Positions 37,362 through 45,935 of a DNA stretch of 64,000 nt are shown here, piece after piece. The stretch comes from Paenibacillus endoradicis (GTDB lineage: Bacteria > Bacillota > Bacilli > Paenibacillales > Paenibacillaceae), in assembly GCF_024721975.1 (NCBI RefSeq), contig NZ_JANQBB010000011.1, positions 57,119-121,118 on the forward strand, read 5' to 3'. Every line of letters starts with the position of its first letter. Within the stretch, counting starts at the first letter, position 1. The notes under the pieces were generated by a model, which saw only the letters and a list, made by a program, of their open reading frames with translations, was not told the origin of the DNA and made no database searches. The position numbers were made by a program, and so were the translations under genes.

Positions 37362-39881
37362 ATGATGAAAATGACTAAAAAAACTATTATGTTATCTGCT
37401 GTAGCACTAATTGCAGCTAACGCGTTAACGTTTGGCCCTGTTTCTTATAAAGTGAGTGCTGCAGATCCTGCAGTTGTTAGTTCAGTGGCTACTAGCTCTG
37501 ATAAACTGAATAAGGTATATACACAGCTAAACAATGATCCAGTATTACTTCCTTTGGTAACAAAAGGTTTTACTGAAGTTAATAATTATGTGAATCAGGA
37601 TACTTTTGATGCAACTGCATTGCTACCAAATCTTTGGAGTGGAATTTCTGTAAACCTAGATCCCGCTGAAAAGATTGCCTTTAAAAACGAGTTAACTAAA
37701 GTGATTAGATTAGCTCTTGTGGAATTCGATCCAACTAAAGCGCCAGTGACAGATATTTCAGCTGATCTTGAACAAAGTTTGACTAATTTATCTGATTTAT
37801 TAGACTCGAAAGATTATCCGCGTGTCAATAAAACACAATTGGCTGATTTTATATTAGAGCTTGAAGCTGCAGCATTGGCTAAAATCAACGGAACCGAGCT
37901 AGCTCCAACTACAGACTTAGGAGAACTAGTATCTATCGAGTTAGATGCTTTAATTCAAGGACTATGGAACAGTTCATCATCTCAAGTAGTTGTCCTTCTT
38001 AAAGCATTGTATAACGAAGATCTTGAGCTTCTAGTGAAAGATGTGAAAAAAGCGCAGGAAATTCTAAGTGCTGATGCGTTCTCACCTAATACAGCTAAGC
38101 AAGCGAGTGCTGCACTGGGTATTGCTTATGTGAAGGCTCAATTAGTTGGTAAAAGTCCGCTTGGAAATGCGACTGCAGTTAACAATAAAGAACATAAAAT
38201 TAGTCAATTAAATATTTTGGGAATTAAAGGTTTTCCTCTTTCTGCATTCGACTTTAGTACTACTGACTTAGTTAATCCGGAGTTTGATACTACTAATGGG
38301 TACCTAAAGATTACATCTGACACTTCCATTAACTCTAGTAAAACAATTGAAGTAACAGCGAAATTGGCAAACGATAACTTAATACCTCAATGGTTACATG
38401 GTGCAACCGTATTTACCCAAACAGTAACATTGAGCCCTAAGTCGAATGCTGGCGGAGGCGAGTTCATTGACACTGAACTAAGCTTAGTACCTAACGCAAC
38501 TACAATTGCACAAAACATTAGTGACAAAATCGATGCTGCACTAGTGGGTATAGGAGAGCTAACAACAAATAAAGATATATTCGCTCTTCGTGCGATCGTT
38601 GAAGAAGAATTAAGATCCGCACTGACGGTAAACGCTGGCAGTAAAGTGACAACGAATAATGGTGTTAGTGAATTGAAGCTAACAGCAGCAGACTTAAGTA
38701 GTGTATTTAGCCAATTAGATTCAGTAATTAAAACGGCTAATGCAGCACTTCAAGCAGTTGTAGCAGATGCTGAACCAGTTAAACCGGTGCTTAATCTATC
38801 AGTAGGAAATCTTGATAGTGTTAAAGTAGTAATTAATGGTGAACTACTCGGTTCACTTAAAGCAAAAGGTATTTATGCAATTGGTGTAACTTCTAATGGT
38901 GCATTAATCGAGGTTCCGCTTACGGAGCTTGAAGCAAATAGTTCACTACAAATTACAAAGACTAATGGTATTACTGCGGAATTAAAAGACGGTATGAATC
39001 AAGTATCTGCACTTACAGCAAAAGGTATCCAAGCTATTGGAGTAACTGGTATTACTCCGGAATTAAAAGACGGCATGAAACAAGTATCTGATATATACAA
39101 TGTTGTTGTAATTGGTGCTGACGGCAAAGAGAAGCATGAATTCCAATCTCAAGCACGCATTGTTCTTCCAGTGAATAGCGGAAGTGTTGGCAATGAGCAA
39201 TTCCTAACACTTGCAAAAATCGAAGGAAGCAAATTAATTAATTTGGGTGGTACTTATAACCCAGCTAAAAAACAATTCTCTGCAATGCGTAATACATTCT
39301 CATCATATGTTGTTATTGAAAATCCGGTAGCGTTCAAGGATACTAGTGAGCTGGCTTGGGCAGAGGATGATATTCTAAAAGCAGCAGCAAAAGGCATTAT
39401 TGTCGGACGAGCTGAAGGGGTATTTGCTCCACGTGCTGAAATTACTCGTGCTGAGTTTACAGCTTTACTTGTAAGAACTCTTGGCATCGAAGCGGTTAGT
39501 TATACTGAAACATTTACTGATGTAAATGACGGTGACTGGTACCAATCAGTTGTTGCAACAGCAGCAGCTTACGGCATTATTAATGGACGTACAAGTACTA
39601 CATTTGATCCTGATGCACCAATTACAAGAAGTGAAATGGCAACAATTACTTCCAACGTACTTGTGAAAGTATTAGGCTACAAACCAGTCAGTGATGTGAA
39701 TGATACATTGAATTTATTTGCAGACCAAGCTGATGTTGTCCCAGCTCATCGTGCAGGTGTTGCACTTGTAGCACAAGAAGGTATTGTTCAAGGTAAAGGA
39801 CTTGGTGTTTATGATCCTAAAGGAACATTTACTCGTGCTGAAGCAGCTGTCGTGATTAACAAATTGTTAAATCTAAGATAA
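37362..39881 (+). CDS. Large SLH-domain surface protein of the glycan locus
   Basis: 839 residues. Signal peptide (about 1-34), a helical N-terminal half, beta-rich middle, and three C-terminal SLH modules (about 655-710, 717-775, 780-839: FKDTSELAWAEDDILKAAAKG, FTDVNDGDWYQSVVATAAAYG, GVALVAQEGIVQGKGLGVYDP). The SLH triplet should hold it on secondary wall polymer. A 27-residue segment (G-I-T-x-E-L-K-D-G-M-x-Q-V-S with A-K-G-I-x-A-I-G-V-T) is duplicated near residue 540. SD GAGGTGA. It may be the S-layer-like partner of the polysaccharide made by the genes behind it; that is inference from position. Confidence 0.88.
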   Translation: MMKMTKKTIMLSAVALIAANALTFGPVSYKVSAADPAVVSSVATSSDKLNKVYTQLNNDPVLLPLVTKGFTEVNNYVNQDTFDATALLPNLWSGISVNLDPAEKIAFKNELTKVIRLALVEFDPTKAPVTDISADLEQSLTNLSDLLDSKDYPRVNKTQLADFILELEAAALAKINGTELAPTTDLGELVSIELDALIQGLWNSSSSQVVVLLKALYNEDLELLVKDVKKAQEILSADAFSPNTAKQASAALGIAYVKAQLVGKSPLGNATAVNNKEHKISQLNILGIKGFPLSAFDFSTTDLVNPEFDTTNGYLKITSDTSINSSKTIEVTAKLANDNLIPQWLHGATVFTQTVTLSPKSNAGGGEFIDTELSLVPNATTIAQNISDKIDAALVGIGELTTNKDIFALRAIVEEELRSALTVNAGSKVTTNNGVSELKLTAADLSSVFSQLDSVIKTANAALQAVVADAEPVKPVLNLSVGNLDSVKVVINGELLGSLKAKGIYAIGVTSNGALIEVPLTELEANSSLQITKTNGITAELKDGMNQVSALTAKGIQAIGVTGITPELKDGMKQVSDIYNVVVIGADGKEKHEFQSQARIVLPVNSGSVGNEQFLTLAKIEGSKLINLGGTYNPAKKQFSAMRNTFSSYVVIENPVAFKDTSELAWAEDDILKAAAKGIIVGRAEGVFAPRAEITRAEFTALLVRTLGIEAVSYTETFTDVNDGDWYQSVVATAAAYGIINGRTSTTFDPDAPITRSEMATITSNVLVKVLGYKPVSDVNDTLNLFADQADVVPAHRAGVALVAQEGIVQGKGLGVYDPKGTFTRAEAAVVINKLLNLR

Positions 39882-39888
39882 TGGTTAT

Positions 39889-39937
39889 AGATTCCTCCTC
39901 TTTCTATTTATTGAGGGGAGGAATCTTTTCTTTTTGA
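39889..39937 (+). terminator. Terminator of the SLH gene in the glycan locus
   Basis: AGATTCCTCC (39889-39898) pairs with GGAGGAATCT (39917-39926), followed by TTTTCTTTTT. Confidence 0.85.
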
Positions 39938-40004
39938 GGTTCACGCAATCATAAATCCCACCACGAACAACTAGAATATGTATAGACGGGAGTACGTTCA
40001 TATA

Positions 40005-40769
40005 ATGGAATTAGAGCTTAGAGATTATGTGGAGATAATAAAGAAAAGACTATGGTTAATCGGGTCAATTGTTGCAATACTGGCTGTGGCAACCGCGGTA
40101 GTAAGTTATTTTTTTATTAAACCCGAATATGAATCAACCACTAAATTAATTGTTAACAATAACAACGAAGTATCTAGTGGACTTGATTTGAATAGCGTCA
40201 ATCTAGATTTGAGATTAATAGATACATACAAACAAATTATTAAGACAACAGCGATTACAGATGAGGTAGCGTTACGTAATCCATCACTTCAATTAACTGG
40301 CGAACAGATCATTGAATTAATTACGGTTTCCTCAGTAAATAACACACAAGTATTAACTATTTCAGCACGTCATCATGACTATGCAACAACGGTTAAGCTT
40401 GTTAACGAAGTGGCAGCAGTATTTGTTCAACAAATACCTACGATTATGACGGTCAATAATGTCTCGATTCTTAATGAAGCGAAGTTTAATAATAATCCTT
40501 CGCCAGTACAACCAAATCCAATGCTTAATATTGCAATAAGTATTGTTATTGGCTTAATGCTAGGTGTTGGGATTTCCTTATTGTTAGAGTATTTGGATGA
40601 CACGATTAAAGATCCACAAGATGTAGCACAATATTTAGATTTACCGGTCTTAATTAGTATTCCTAGACTAACATCCGACGATTTCAAAGTTGGAGCTGCT
40701 AGAACAGCCTCACGAGCAACAAGGTCTACTAGAGTGGAGGCGAACAAAAATGTCACAATCAACGAATAA
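40005..40769 (+). CDS. Wzz/YveK-type polysaccharide co-polymerase (BY-kinase adaptor)
   Basis: 254 residues. Two membrane helices (about 20-42 and 172-195) flank an extracytoplasmic chain-length domain, the Wzz pattern: YVEIIKKRLWLIGSIVAIL and the Pro-rich NPSPVQPNPMLNIAISIV before the second helix. A cytosolic tail (EYLDDTIKDPQDVAQYLDLPVL) activates the BY-kinase in this class. Its end overlaps the kinase gene by 20 bases, so they are translationally linked. ATG at 40005 is 12 bases after GGGAG; an upstream ATG at 39978 is in frame but unsupported. Confidence 0.92.
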   Translation: MELELRDYVEIIKKRLWLIGSIVAILAVATAVVSYFFIKPEYESTTKLIVNNNNEVSSGLDLNSVNLDLRLIDTYKQIIKTTAITDEVALRNPSLQLTGEQIIELITVSSVNNTQVLTISARHHDYATTVKLVNEVAAVFVQQIPTIMTVNNVSILNEAKFNNNPSPVQPNPMLNIAISIVIGLMLGVGISLLLEYLDDTIKDPQDVAQYLDLPVLISIPRLTSDDFKVGAARTASRATRSTRVEANKNVTINE

Positions 40770-41448
40770 CGCGAAACGTACCATCATTTCGCTCAGTAAT
40801 CCTAAATCCCCAATTAGTGAATCGTACCGCACATTAAGAACGAATATTAGTTTTACTGCAGTAGACAATGAATTGAAAGTAATTATGGTAACTTCTGCTA
40901 GTCCTGGGGAAGGGAAATCAACAACGGCTGCTAACATCGCAGTAACGTATGCACAATCTAATTATAATGTAATCGTAATGGAGTTAGACCTGCGTAAGCC
41001 AACAGTACATAAAACATTTAACGTAACGAATCGTGCGGGCATTACTCATGTCTTAACTAATCAGGCGAGCTTAGAGGAAGTTATTAGATCAACGGATATT
41101 CCCAATATTGATGTCATTAGTTCTGGTCCAATACCACCAAATCCATCGGAATTGTTAGGGTCTAACCAATTAGTTAAAGTTATTAACGGGCTCAAACAGA
41201 TATATGACATTATCATTATTGATACGCCACCTCTACTAGCTGTAACTGATGCACAATTAGTTGCTTCTATTTGTGATGGTGTTATTCTTGTTGTCGATTC
41301 TGGACAAGTGAAGCGTAGTGCAGCTATCGATGCCAAACAAAAGCTAGATAGAGTAAACGCTAAAATTCTCGGAGTTGTTCTTAATAACGTTAAGAAAAAG
41401 AAAAATGATGATTACTACTATTATTATTACGGAGAGAAAGAAGATTAG
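40750..41448 (+). CDS. BY-kinase (bacterial tyrosine kinase), CpsD/YwqD type
   Basis: 232 residues. Walker A SASPGEGKSTTAANIA, Walker A' VIVMELDLRKP, Walker B IIIIDTPPLL and a C-terminal autophosphorylation cluster with six consecutive Tyr (DDYYYYYYGEKED). It cycles with the Wzz-like adaptor to set polymer synthesis and is reversed by the CpsB-type phosphatase at the front of the locus. ATG follows GGAGGCGAA inside the end of the adaptor gene. Confidence 0.95.
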   Translation: MSQSTNNAKRTIISLSNPKSPISESYRTLRTNISFTAVDNELKVIMVTSASPGEGKSTTAANIAVTYAQSNYNVIVMELDLRKPTVHKTFNVTNRAGITHVLTNQASLEEVIRSTDIPNIDVISSGPIPPNPSELLGSNQLVKVINGLKQIYDIIIIDTPPLLAVTDAQLVASICDGVILVVDSGQVKRSAAIDAKQKLDRVNAKILGVVLNNVKKKKNDDYYYYYYGEKED

Positions 41449-41469
41449 TAGAGATAATGGAGGCAAGAG

Positions 41470-43320
41470 ATGAGCTATGCTCGAATGCGAACGCTAGTAC
41501 TAATGGCAATAGATAGTAGTATTATATTAGGTTGCATTATTGTAGCTTATTTATTTCGTTATAATGCTGATCTTACTTCAGCAGAAATCCAACAGGCCGC
41601 TTTATTTAGCGGCATTGCTATCGTAATAGGATTAATCGTACTTTACAATTACGGACTGTATCGACGAGCATGGCAATTTGCCAGCATTGGAGAAGTCGTG
41701 CTCATCTTTAAATCAGTCACGATTGCAATTCTATTATCATATACCATTACATCACTAATCATCCCAGGTCGTATTCCAATTGCCATTGGGTTTCGTACAT
41801 ATGAACTTTGCTTATTAGTAATAGGTGGATCACGGTTTATGCTGCGTATTATTAAAGACAATTACATCAAGCCATCTAATAAGCAACGTCAATCATTAAT
41901 TATTGGTGCAGGTCAATGCGGTGTGATCGTTTATCGGGAGCTTAAGATGAATGCCGCTTCTAATCAAGAGGCCATTGGATTTATTGACGATGATCCGAGA
42001 AAGTGGGGACAAGAAGTATTCGGCCTTCTTGTCATCGGAGGAAGAGAACATATTATTAACATTTGTAATGAACAGAAAATAGACGATATTATTATCGCTT
42101 TACCATCAGCATCTCGTACACAAATTTCAGACATTATCGCCATTTGCAAACAGACAAATGCGAAGCTGAAGATGGTTCCGCAAATTAGTGAATTGCTTGA
42201 AGGAAAAGTGGAATTAAGTATGCTTCGTGATGTCGGAGTGGAGGATTTGCTCGGACGTGAGCCTGTTGTCCTTGAAAACGATGGAATTGATGAATATGTT
42301 ACTAATAAAGTCGTATTAGTAACGGGTGCAGGCGGATCTATCGGTTCAGAGCTGTGTCGGCAAATTTTACATTTTAAACCAAGTAAACTATTATTGCTTG
42401 GCCATGGGGAAAATAGTATCTATCAAATTCATCGTGAGTTGAAAGATAAAGTTGAGCATCTGGTGCCAATCATTGCAGATGTTCAGGATCGAAAGAGAAT
42501 GGAACAAGTATTCAAGCAGCACAAGCCACATGTCGTTTTCCATGCAGCTGCGCATAAACACGTACCTCTAATGGAAGAAAACCCCTCGGAATCCATAAAA
42601 AACAATGTGTTTGGTACACGTAATGTGGCTGAATGCTCAGATATTTATGGGGCAGAGCGTTTCGTATTGATCTCTACAGATAAAGCTGTGAACCCAACCA
42701 GTATTATGGGGACAACAAAGCGCATTGCTGAAATGTTTATTCAATGTTTAGCCAAGCAAAGTAGAACGAAATTCAGTGCAGTTCGCTTTGGTAATGTATT
42801 AGGAAGCAGAGGCAGTGTTATTCCATTATTCAAAGAGCAAATTGCAGCAGGCGGTCCAGTTACCGTTACTCACCCTGAGATGGTTAGATATTTCATGACC
42901 ATACCAGAGGCTTCAAGACTTGTTATTCAAGCCGGTGCATATGCCAATGGTGGAGAAATCTTTATTCTTGATATGGGTGAACCTGTGAAAATCGCAGATC
43001 TTGCTAGAGACTTGATCCGTTTATCTGGCTATGAGCCAGAAGTTGATATTAAGATTCAATATTCGGGTATTCGTCAAGGTGAGAAGCTCTATGAGGAATT
43101 GTTGCTGAAAGAAGAAGGAATGACCGATACACAACATAGTCGCATATTTATAGGCAGACCCGCATCCTTCAATCGTGAAGATATTGAACTAGAATTAAGA
43201 CGCTTAGAACGTATATTGGGTGAAGATCGTACAATTATACAAGAACTGCTATCTAGAATTGTTCCAACATATGTGACGGAAAAAAGGGAAGATACTAGAG
43301 TTCTTGTTACGAGTTCATAA
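41470..43320 (+). CDS. UDP-N-acetylglucosamine 4,6-dehydratase, PglF/CapD membrane type
   Basis: 616 residues. Four N-terminal membrane helices, a first Rossmann-like domain (IIGAGQCGVIVYRELK) and the catalytic SDR domain (VVLVTGAGGSIGSELCRQI, STDKAVNPTSIMGTTKRIAE with the Met/Lys variant of the SDR triad, VRFGNVLGSRGSVIP). It makes UDP-4-keto-6-deoxy-GlcNAc, first step to bacillosamine-type amino sugars. The following aminotransferase, acetyltransferase and sugar transferase complete that route. A terminator lies just after the stop, so it may be more strongly expressed than the genes beyond. Confidence 0.93.
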   Translation: MSYARMRTLVLMAIDSSIILGCIIVAYLFRYNADLTSAEIQQAALFSGIAIVIGLIVLYNYGLYRRAWQFASIGEVVLIFKSVTIAILLSYTITSLIIPGRIPIAIGFRTYELCLLVIGGSRFMLRIIKDNYIKPSNKQRQSLIIGAGQCGVIVYRELKMNAASNQEAIGFIDDDPRKWGQEVFGLLVIGGREHIINICNEQKIDDIIIALPSASRTQISDIIAICKQTNAKLKMVPQISELLEGKVELSMLRDVGVEDLLGREPVVLENDGIDEYVTNKVVLVTGAGGSIGSELCRQILHFKPSKLLLLGHGENSIYQIHRELKDKVEHLVPIIADVQDRKRMEQVFKQHKPHVVFHAAAHKHVPLMEENPSESIKNNVFGTRNVAECSDIYGAERFVLISTDKAVNPTSIMGTTKRIAEMFIQCLAKQSRTKFSAVRFGNVLGSRGSVIPLFKEQIAAGGPVTVTHPEMVRYFMTIPEASRLVIQAGAYANGGEIFILDMGEPVKIADLARDLIRLSGYEPEVDIKIQYSGIRQGEKLYEELLLKEEGMTDTQHSRIFIGRPASFNREDIELELRRLERILGEDRTIIQELLSRIVPTYVTEKREDTRVLVTSS

Positions 43321-43342
43321 TACGTAAGTAATTAACGATGGT

Positions 43343-43377
43343 GGGAGGGGTGCAATGATTTTGCTACCTCCCTTTTA
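43343..43377 (+). terminator. Internal terminator/attenuator within the glycan locus
   Basis: GGGAGG..T.GCA pairs with TGC.TA.CCTCCC around a short loop, followed by TTTT. It separates the conserved front part from the glycan-specific genes. Confidence 0.7.
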
Positions 43378-43420
43378 CTATTAATTACATAAATGAGAAT
43401 ACCATTATAGGAGATTAGAT

Positions 43421-44620
43421 ATGAGAAATATTCCTTTTTCCCCTCCCGATATTACAGAAGAAGAAATAGCAGAAGTAGTAGATACATTAAGATCAGGATG
43501 GATTACAACCGGACCTAAGACTAAGAGATTTGAGCAAGAAATTGCTAAATATTGCAATACGACTAAAGCGGTTGCGTTGAACTCAGCAACTGCGTGTATG
43601 GAAATGACGCTAAGAATGCTAGGTGTAGGACCTGGGGATGAAGTTATTACATCGGCATATACATATTCAGCTTCAGCCAGTGTAATTCATCATGTCGGAG
43701 CAACTATTGTATTAGTAGACACTGGGATAGATAGTTATCATATTGACTATGATGCAATCGCAGATGCAATAACAGAAAAAACTAAAGTAATAATTCCTGT
43801 AGATATTGCCGGAGTTATGTGTGATTATGATCGAATCTTTGAAGCTGTTGAGAGTAAAAAACACTTATTTAGACCATCAAATGTAACACAAGAATTATTT
43901 GGTAGAGTTATTGTATTAGCAGATGCAGCTCACTCTATTGGTGCCACATATAAAGGAAGAATGAGTGGAGAAGTAGCAGATTTCACGTCTTTCTCATTTC
44001 ATGCAGTCAAAAATCTAACCACTGCTGAAGGTGGGGCTGTCACTTGGAGAGATGTCCCCGGGTTGGATAATGAAGAAATCTATCGTCAATTTATGCTCTT
44101 ATCACTTCATGGTCAGACGAAAGATGCATTAGCGAAAACAAATGCTGGATCTTGGGAGTATGATATTGTAGCACCTAATTATAAATGCAATATGACTGAT
44201 ATAATGGCTTCATTAGGATTAGTACAATTAAAACGTTACGGTCAAATGCTTAAGATTAGAGAGACATACATTCAAAAATATGAACAATTGCTAAAGGGTT
44301 CTAATGTTCATATTATGCCTCATTATTGTGATCAGTATAGTTCTAGTGGGCATTTATTGTTGACACGTATTGAAGGTGCAACTGAAGAAATAAGAAATAG
44401 AATTATTCGAGCAATGAGTGAGAAAGGTATTGCTGTAAATGTACATTATAAGCCCTTACCTTTACTTTCAGCATACCAAAAATTAAACTTTTCAATCGAA
44501 CAATATCCAAATGCGTACGAAATGTTTGAAAATGAAATTACATTGCCACTGAATACTCAATTGACATATGAAGATATTGAACTTATTGTCTTTAACTTAT
44601 TACAAATGATAAAAAAATAA
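43421..44620 (+). CDS. DegT/DnrJ/EryC1-family sugar aminotransferase (PglE-like)
   Basis: 399 residues of the PLP-dependent sugar aminotransferase family. Substrate and PLP motifs: SGWITTGPKTKRFE, ALNSATACMEM, DAAHSIGA and the Schiff-base Lys in SFHAVKNLTTAEGG. With the PglF-type dehydratase before it and the PglD-type acetyltransferase after it, it most likely makes UDP-4-amino-4,6-dideoxy-GlcNAc. SD TAGGAGATTAG. Confidence 0.93.
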   Translation: MRNIPFSPPDITEEEIAEVVDTLRSGWITTGPKTKRFEQEIAKYCNTTKAVALNSATACMEMTLRMLGVGPGDEVITSAYTYSASASVIHHVGATIVLVDTGIDSYHIDYDAIADAITEKTKVIIPVDIAGVMCDYDRIFEAVESKKHLFRPSNVTQELFGRVIVLADAAHSIGATYKGRMSGEVADFTSFSFHAVKNLTTAEGGAVTWRDVPGLDNEEIYRQFMLLSLHGQTKDALAKTNAGSWEYDIVAPNYKCNMTDIMASLGLVQLKRYGQMLKIRETYIQKYEQLLKGSNVHIMPHYCDQYSSSGHLLLTRIEGATEEIRNRIIRAMSEKGIAVNVHYKPLPLLSAYQKLNFSIEQYPNAYEMFENEITLPLNTQLTYEDIELIVFNLLQMIKK

Positions 44621-44653
44621 GTAGTGTATAAAAATTAACTAGGTGATTATTAG

Positions 44654-45316
44654 ATGAACAAAAAAATAATTATTATAGGAAACACCGAGTACTCTCGATT
44701 AATTAGATATTATATTGAAGTTGATACAGAACTAGAAGTAATAGCATATTCAGTAGAAAAAGATTATTTACAAGCGGAGTATTTTGATAATATACCGCTC
44801 ATTGCATTAGAAGAGTTAACGAATAGTTATTCATTTAGTGAGTATGATATTATACTCGGAGTTGGCTACAGTAAAATGAATACAATTCGCGAAAAATTAT
44901 ACTTAAAAATTAAAAGCTATGGCTACTCAGTAATAAACTTTATACATTCTACAGCTGTTATTGCACCTAACTCAGTTATTGGCGAAGGAAATATTATTAT
45001 GGAAAATGTAGTAGTAGCTCCATATTCGACGATTGGAGTAGGGAACATCATTTGGAATAGTGTAAATGTTTCACACAACAATGAGGTTGGAAATTTTAAT
45101 AGTATATCAGTAGGGACGAGTTTATCAGGATTTGTGGAGATCGGTAATAACTGTTTCTTGGGGAACAATTGTACCATTAAAAACCATCTTAAAATTGCTA
45201 ATTATTCATTAATAGGAGCAAGCTCATATGTCTCAGAGTCTACTGACGAGTACCAAGTTATTGTGCCACAAAAAAGCATAGTTTTACAAAAAAAAATAAG
45301 TACTGACTTAATATAA
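44654..45316 (+). CDS. Sugar O/N-acyltransferase, NeuD/PglD family
   Basis: 220 residues. N-terminal Rossmann-like nucleotide-sugar domain (KKIIIIGNTEYSRLIRYYI) and left-handed beta-helix of hexapeptide repeats (VIAPNSVIGEGNIIMENVVV..). The catalytic His of the family fits NVSHNNEVG. In this context it would acetylate the new 4-amino group to give UDP-di-N-acetylbacillosamine. ATG with weak AGGTGATTA site. Confidence 0.9.
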   Translation: MNKKIIIIGNTEYSRLIRYYIEVDTELEVIAYSVEKDYLQAEYFDNIPLIALEELTNSYSFSEYDIILGVGYSKMNTIREKLYLKIKSYGYSVINFIHSTAVIAPNSVIGEGNIIMENVVVAPYSTIGVGNIIWNSVNVSHNNEVGNFNSISVGTSLSGFVEIGNNCFLGNNCTIKNHLKIANYSLIGASSYVSESTDEYQVIVPQKSIVLQKKISTDLI

Positions 45317-45330
45317 TTGAGGAGTAAGAT

Positions 45331-45915
45331 ATGTACCAACAATTTAAAAGAATGTTTGATATATTAATTTCATTAGTTTTATCTCCTTTTGTTGGAATTT
45401 TAATTCTATTAGCTATAGTTGCAATTAAATTAGAAGAAAAAGGACCAGCATTCTATAATGCACAACGAATAGGAAAAGACAGAGAAATATTTAGAATGTA
45501 TAAGTTGAGATCGATGTATGTGAATGCTCCAGATATAAGATTAGATGATGGTTCAACTTTTAATTCAGAGAATGATAGTAGAATCACAAAGGTTGGAAGA
45601 CTATTAAGAAAAACCAGCATCGATGAATTACCTCAAATATTTAATGTTTTAAAGGGCGATATGTCGTTTATCGGTCCCAGACCAGACTCTGCGAATTGGG
45701 TTGATGAGTATACTGAGGAAGAAAAAGTGATTCATACGGTAAGACCAGGTATAACTGGGTATAACCAAGCAATACATCGTAATGCAGTAGGGACGAAAGA
45801 AAAGCTACAGAATGATATTTATTATGTAAAACATATGTCTCTATTATTTGATATAAAAATAATATTTTTGACTGTCAAAATTTTAATTGTTCCAAAAAAT
45901 GTATATCGTCAATAA
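45331..45915 (+). CDS. Initiating phosphosugar transferase, PglC type
   Basis: 194 residues. A reentrant N-terminal membrane helix (FKRMFDILISLVLSPFVGIL), then the polyprenyl-phosphate phosphosugar transferase core: GPAFYNAQRIGKDREIFRMYKLRSM, KVGRLLRKTSIDELPQIFNVLKGDMSFIGPRP and RPGITG. It puts the first sugar phosphate, here probably diacetylbacillosamine, on undecaprenyl phosphate at the inner membrane face. Small size is that of the monotopic PglC group. SD GAGGAGTAAG. Confidence 0.94.
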   Translation: MYQQFKRMFDILISLVLSPFVGILILLAIVAIKLEEKGPAFYNAQRIGKDREIFRMYKLRSMYVNAPDIRLDDGSTFNSENDSRITKVGRLLRKTSIDELPQIFNVLKGDMSFIGPRPDSANWVDEYTEEEKVIHTVRPGITGYNQAIHRNAVGTKEKLQNDIYYVKHMSLLFDIKIIFLTVKILIVPKNVYRQ

Positions 45916-45935
45916 TTATGCCAGGAGATTATAAG

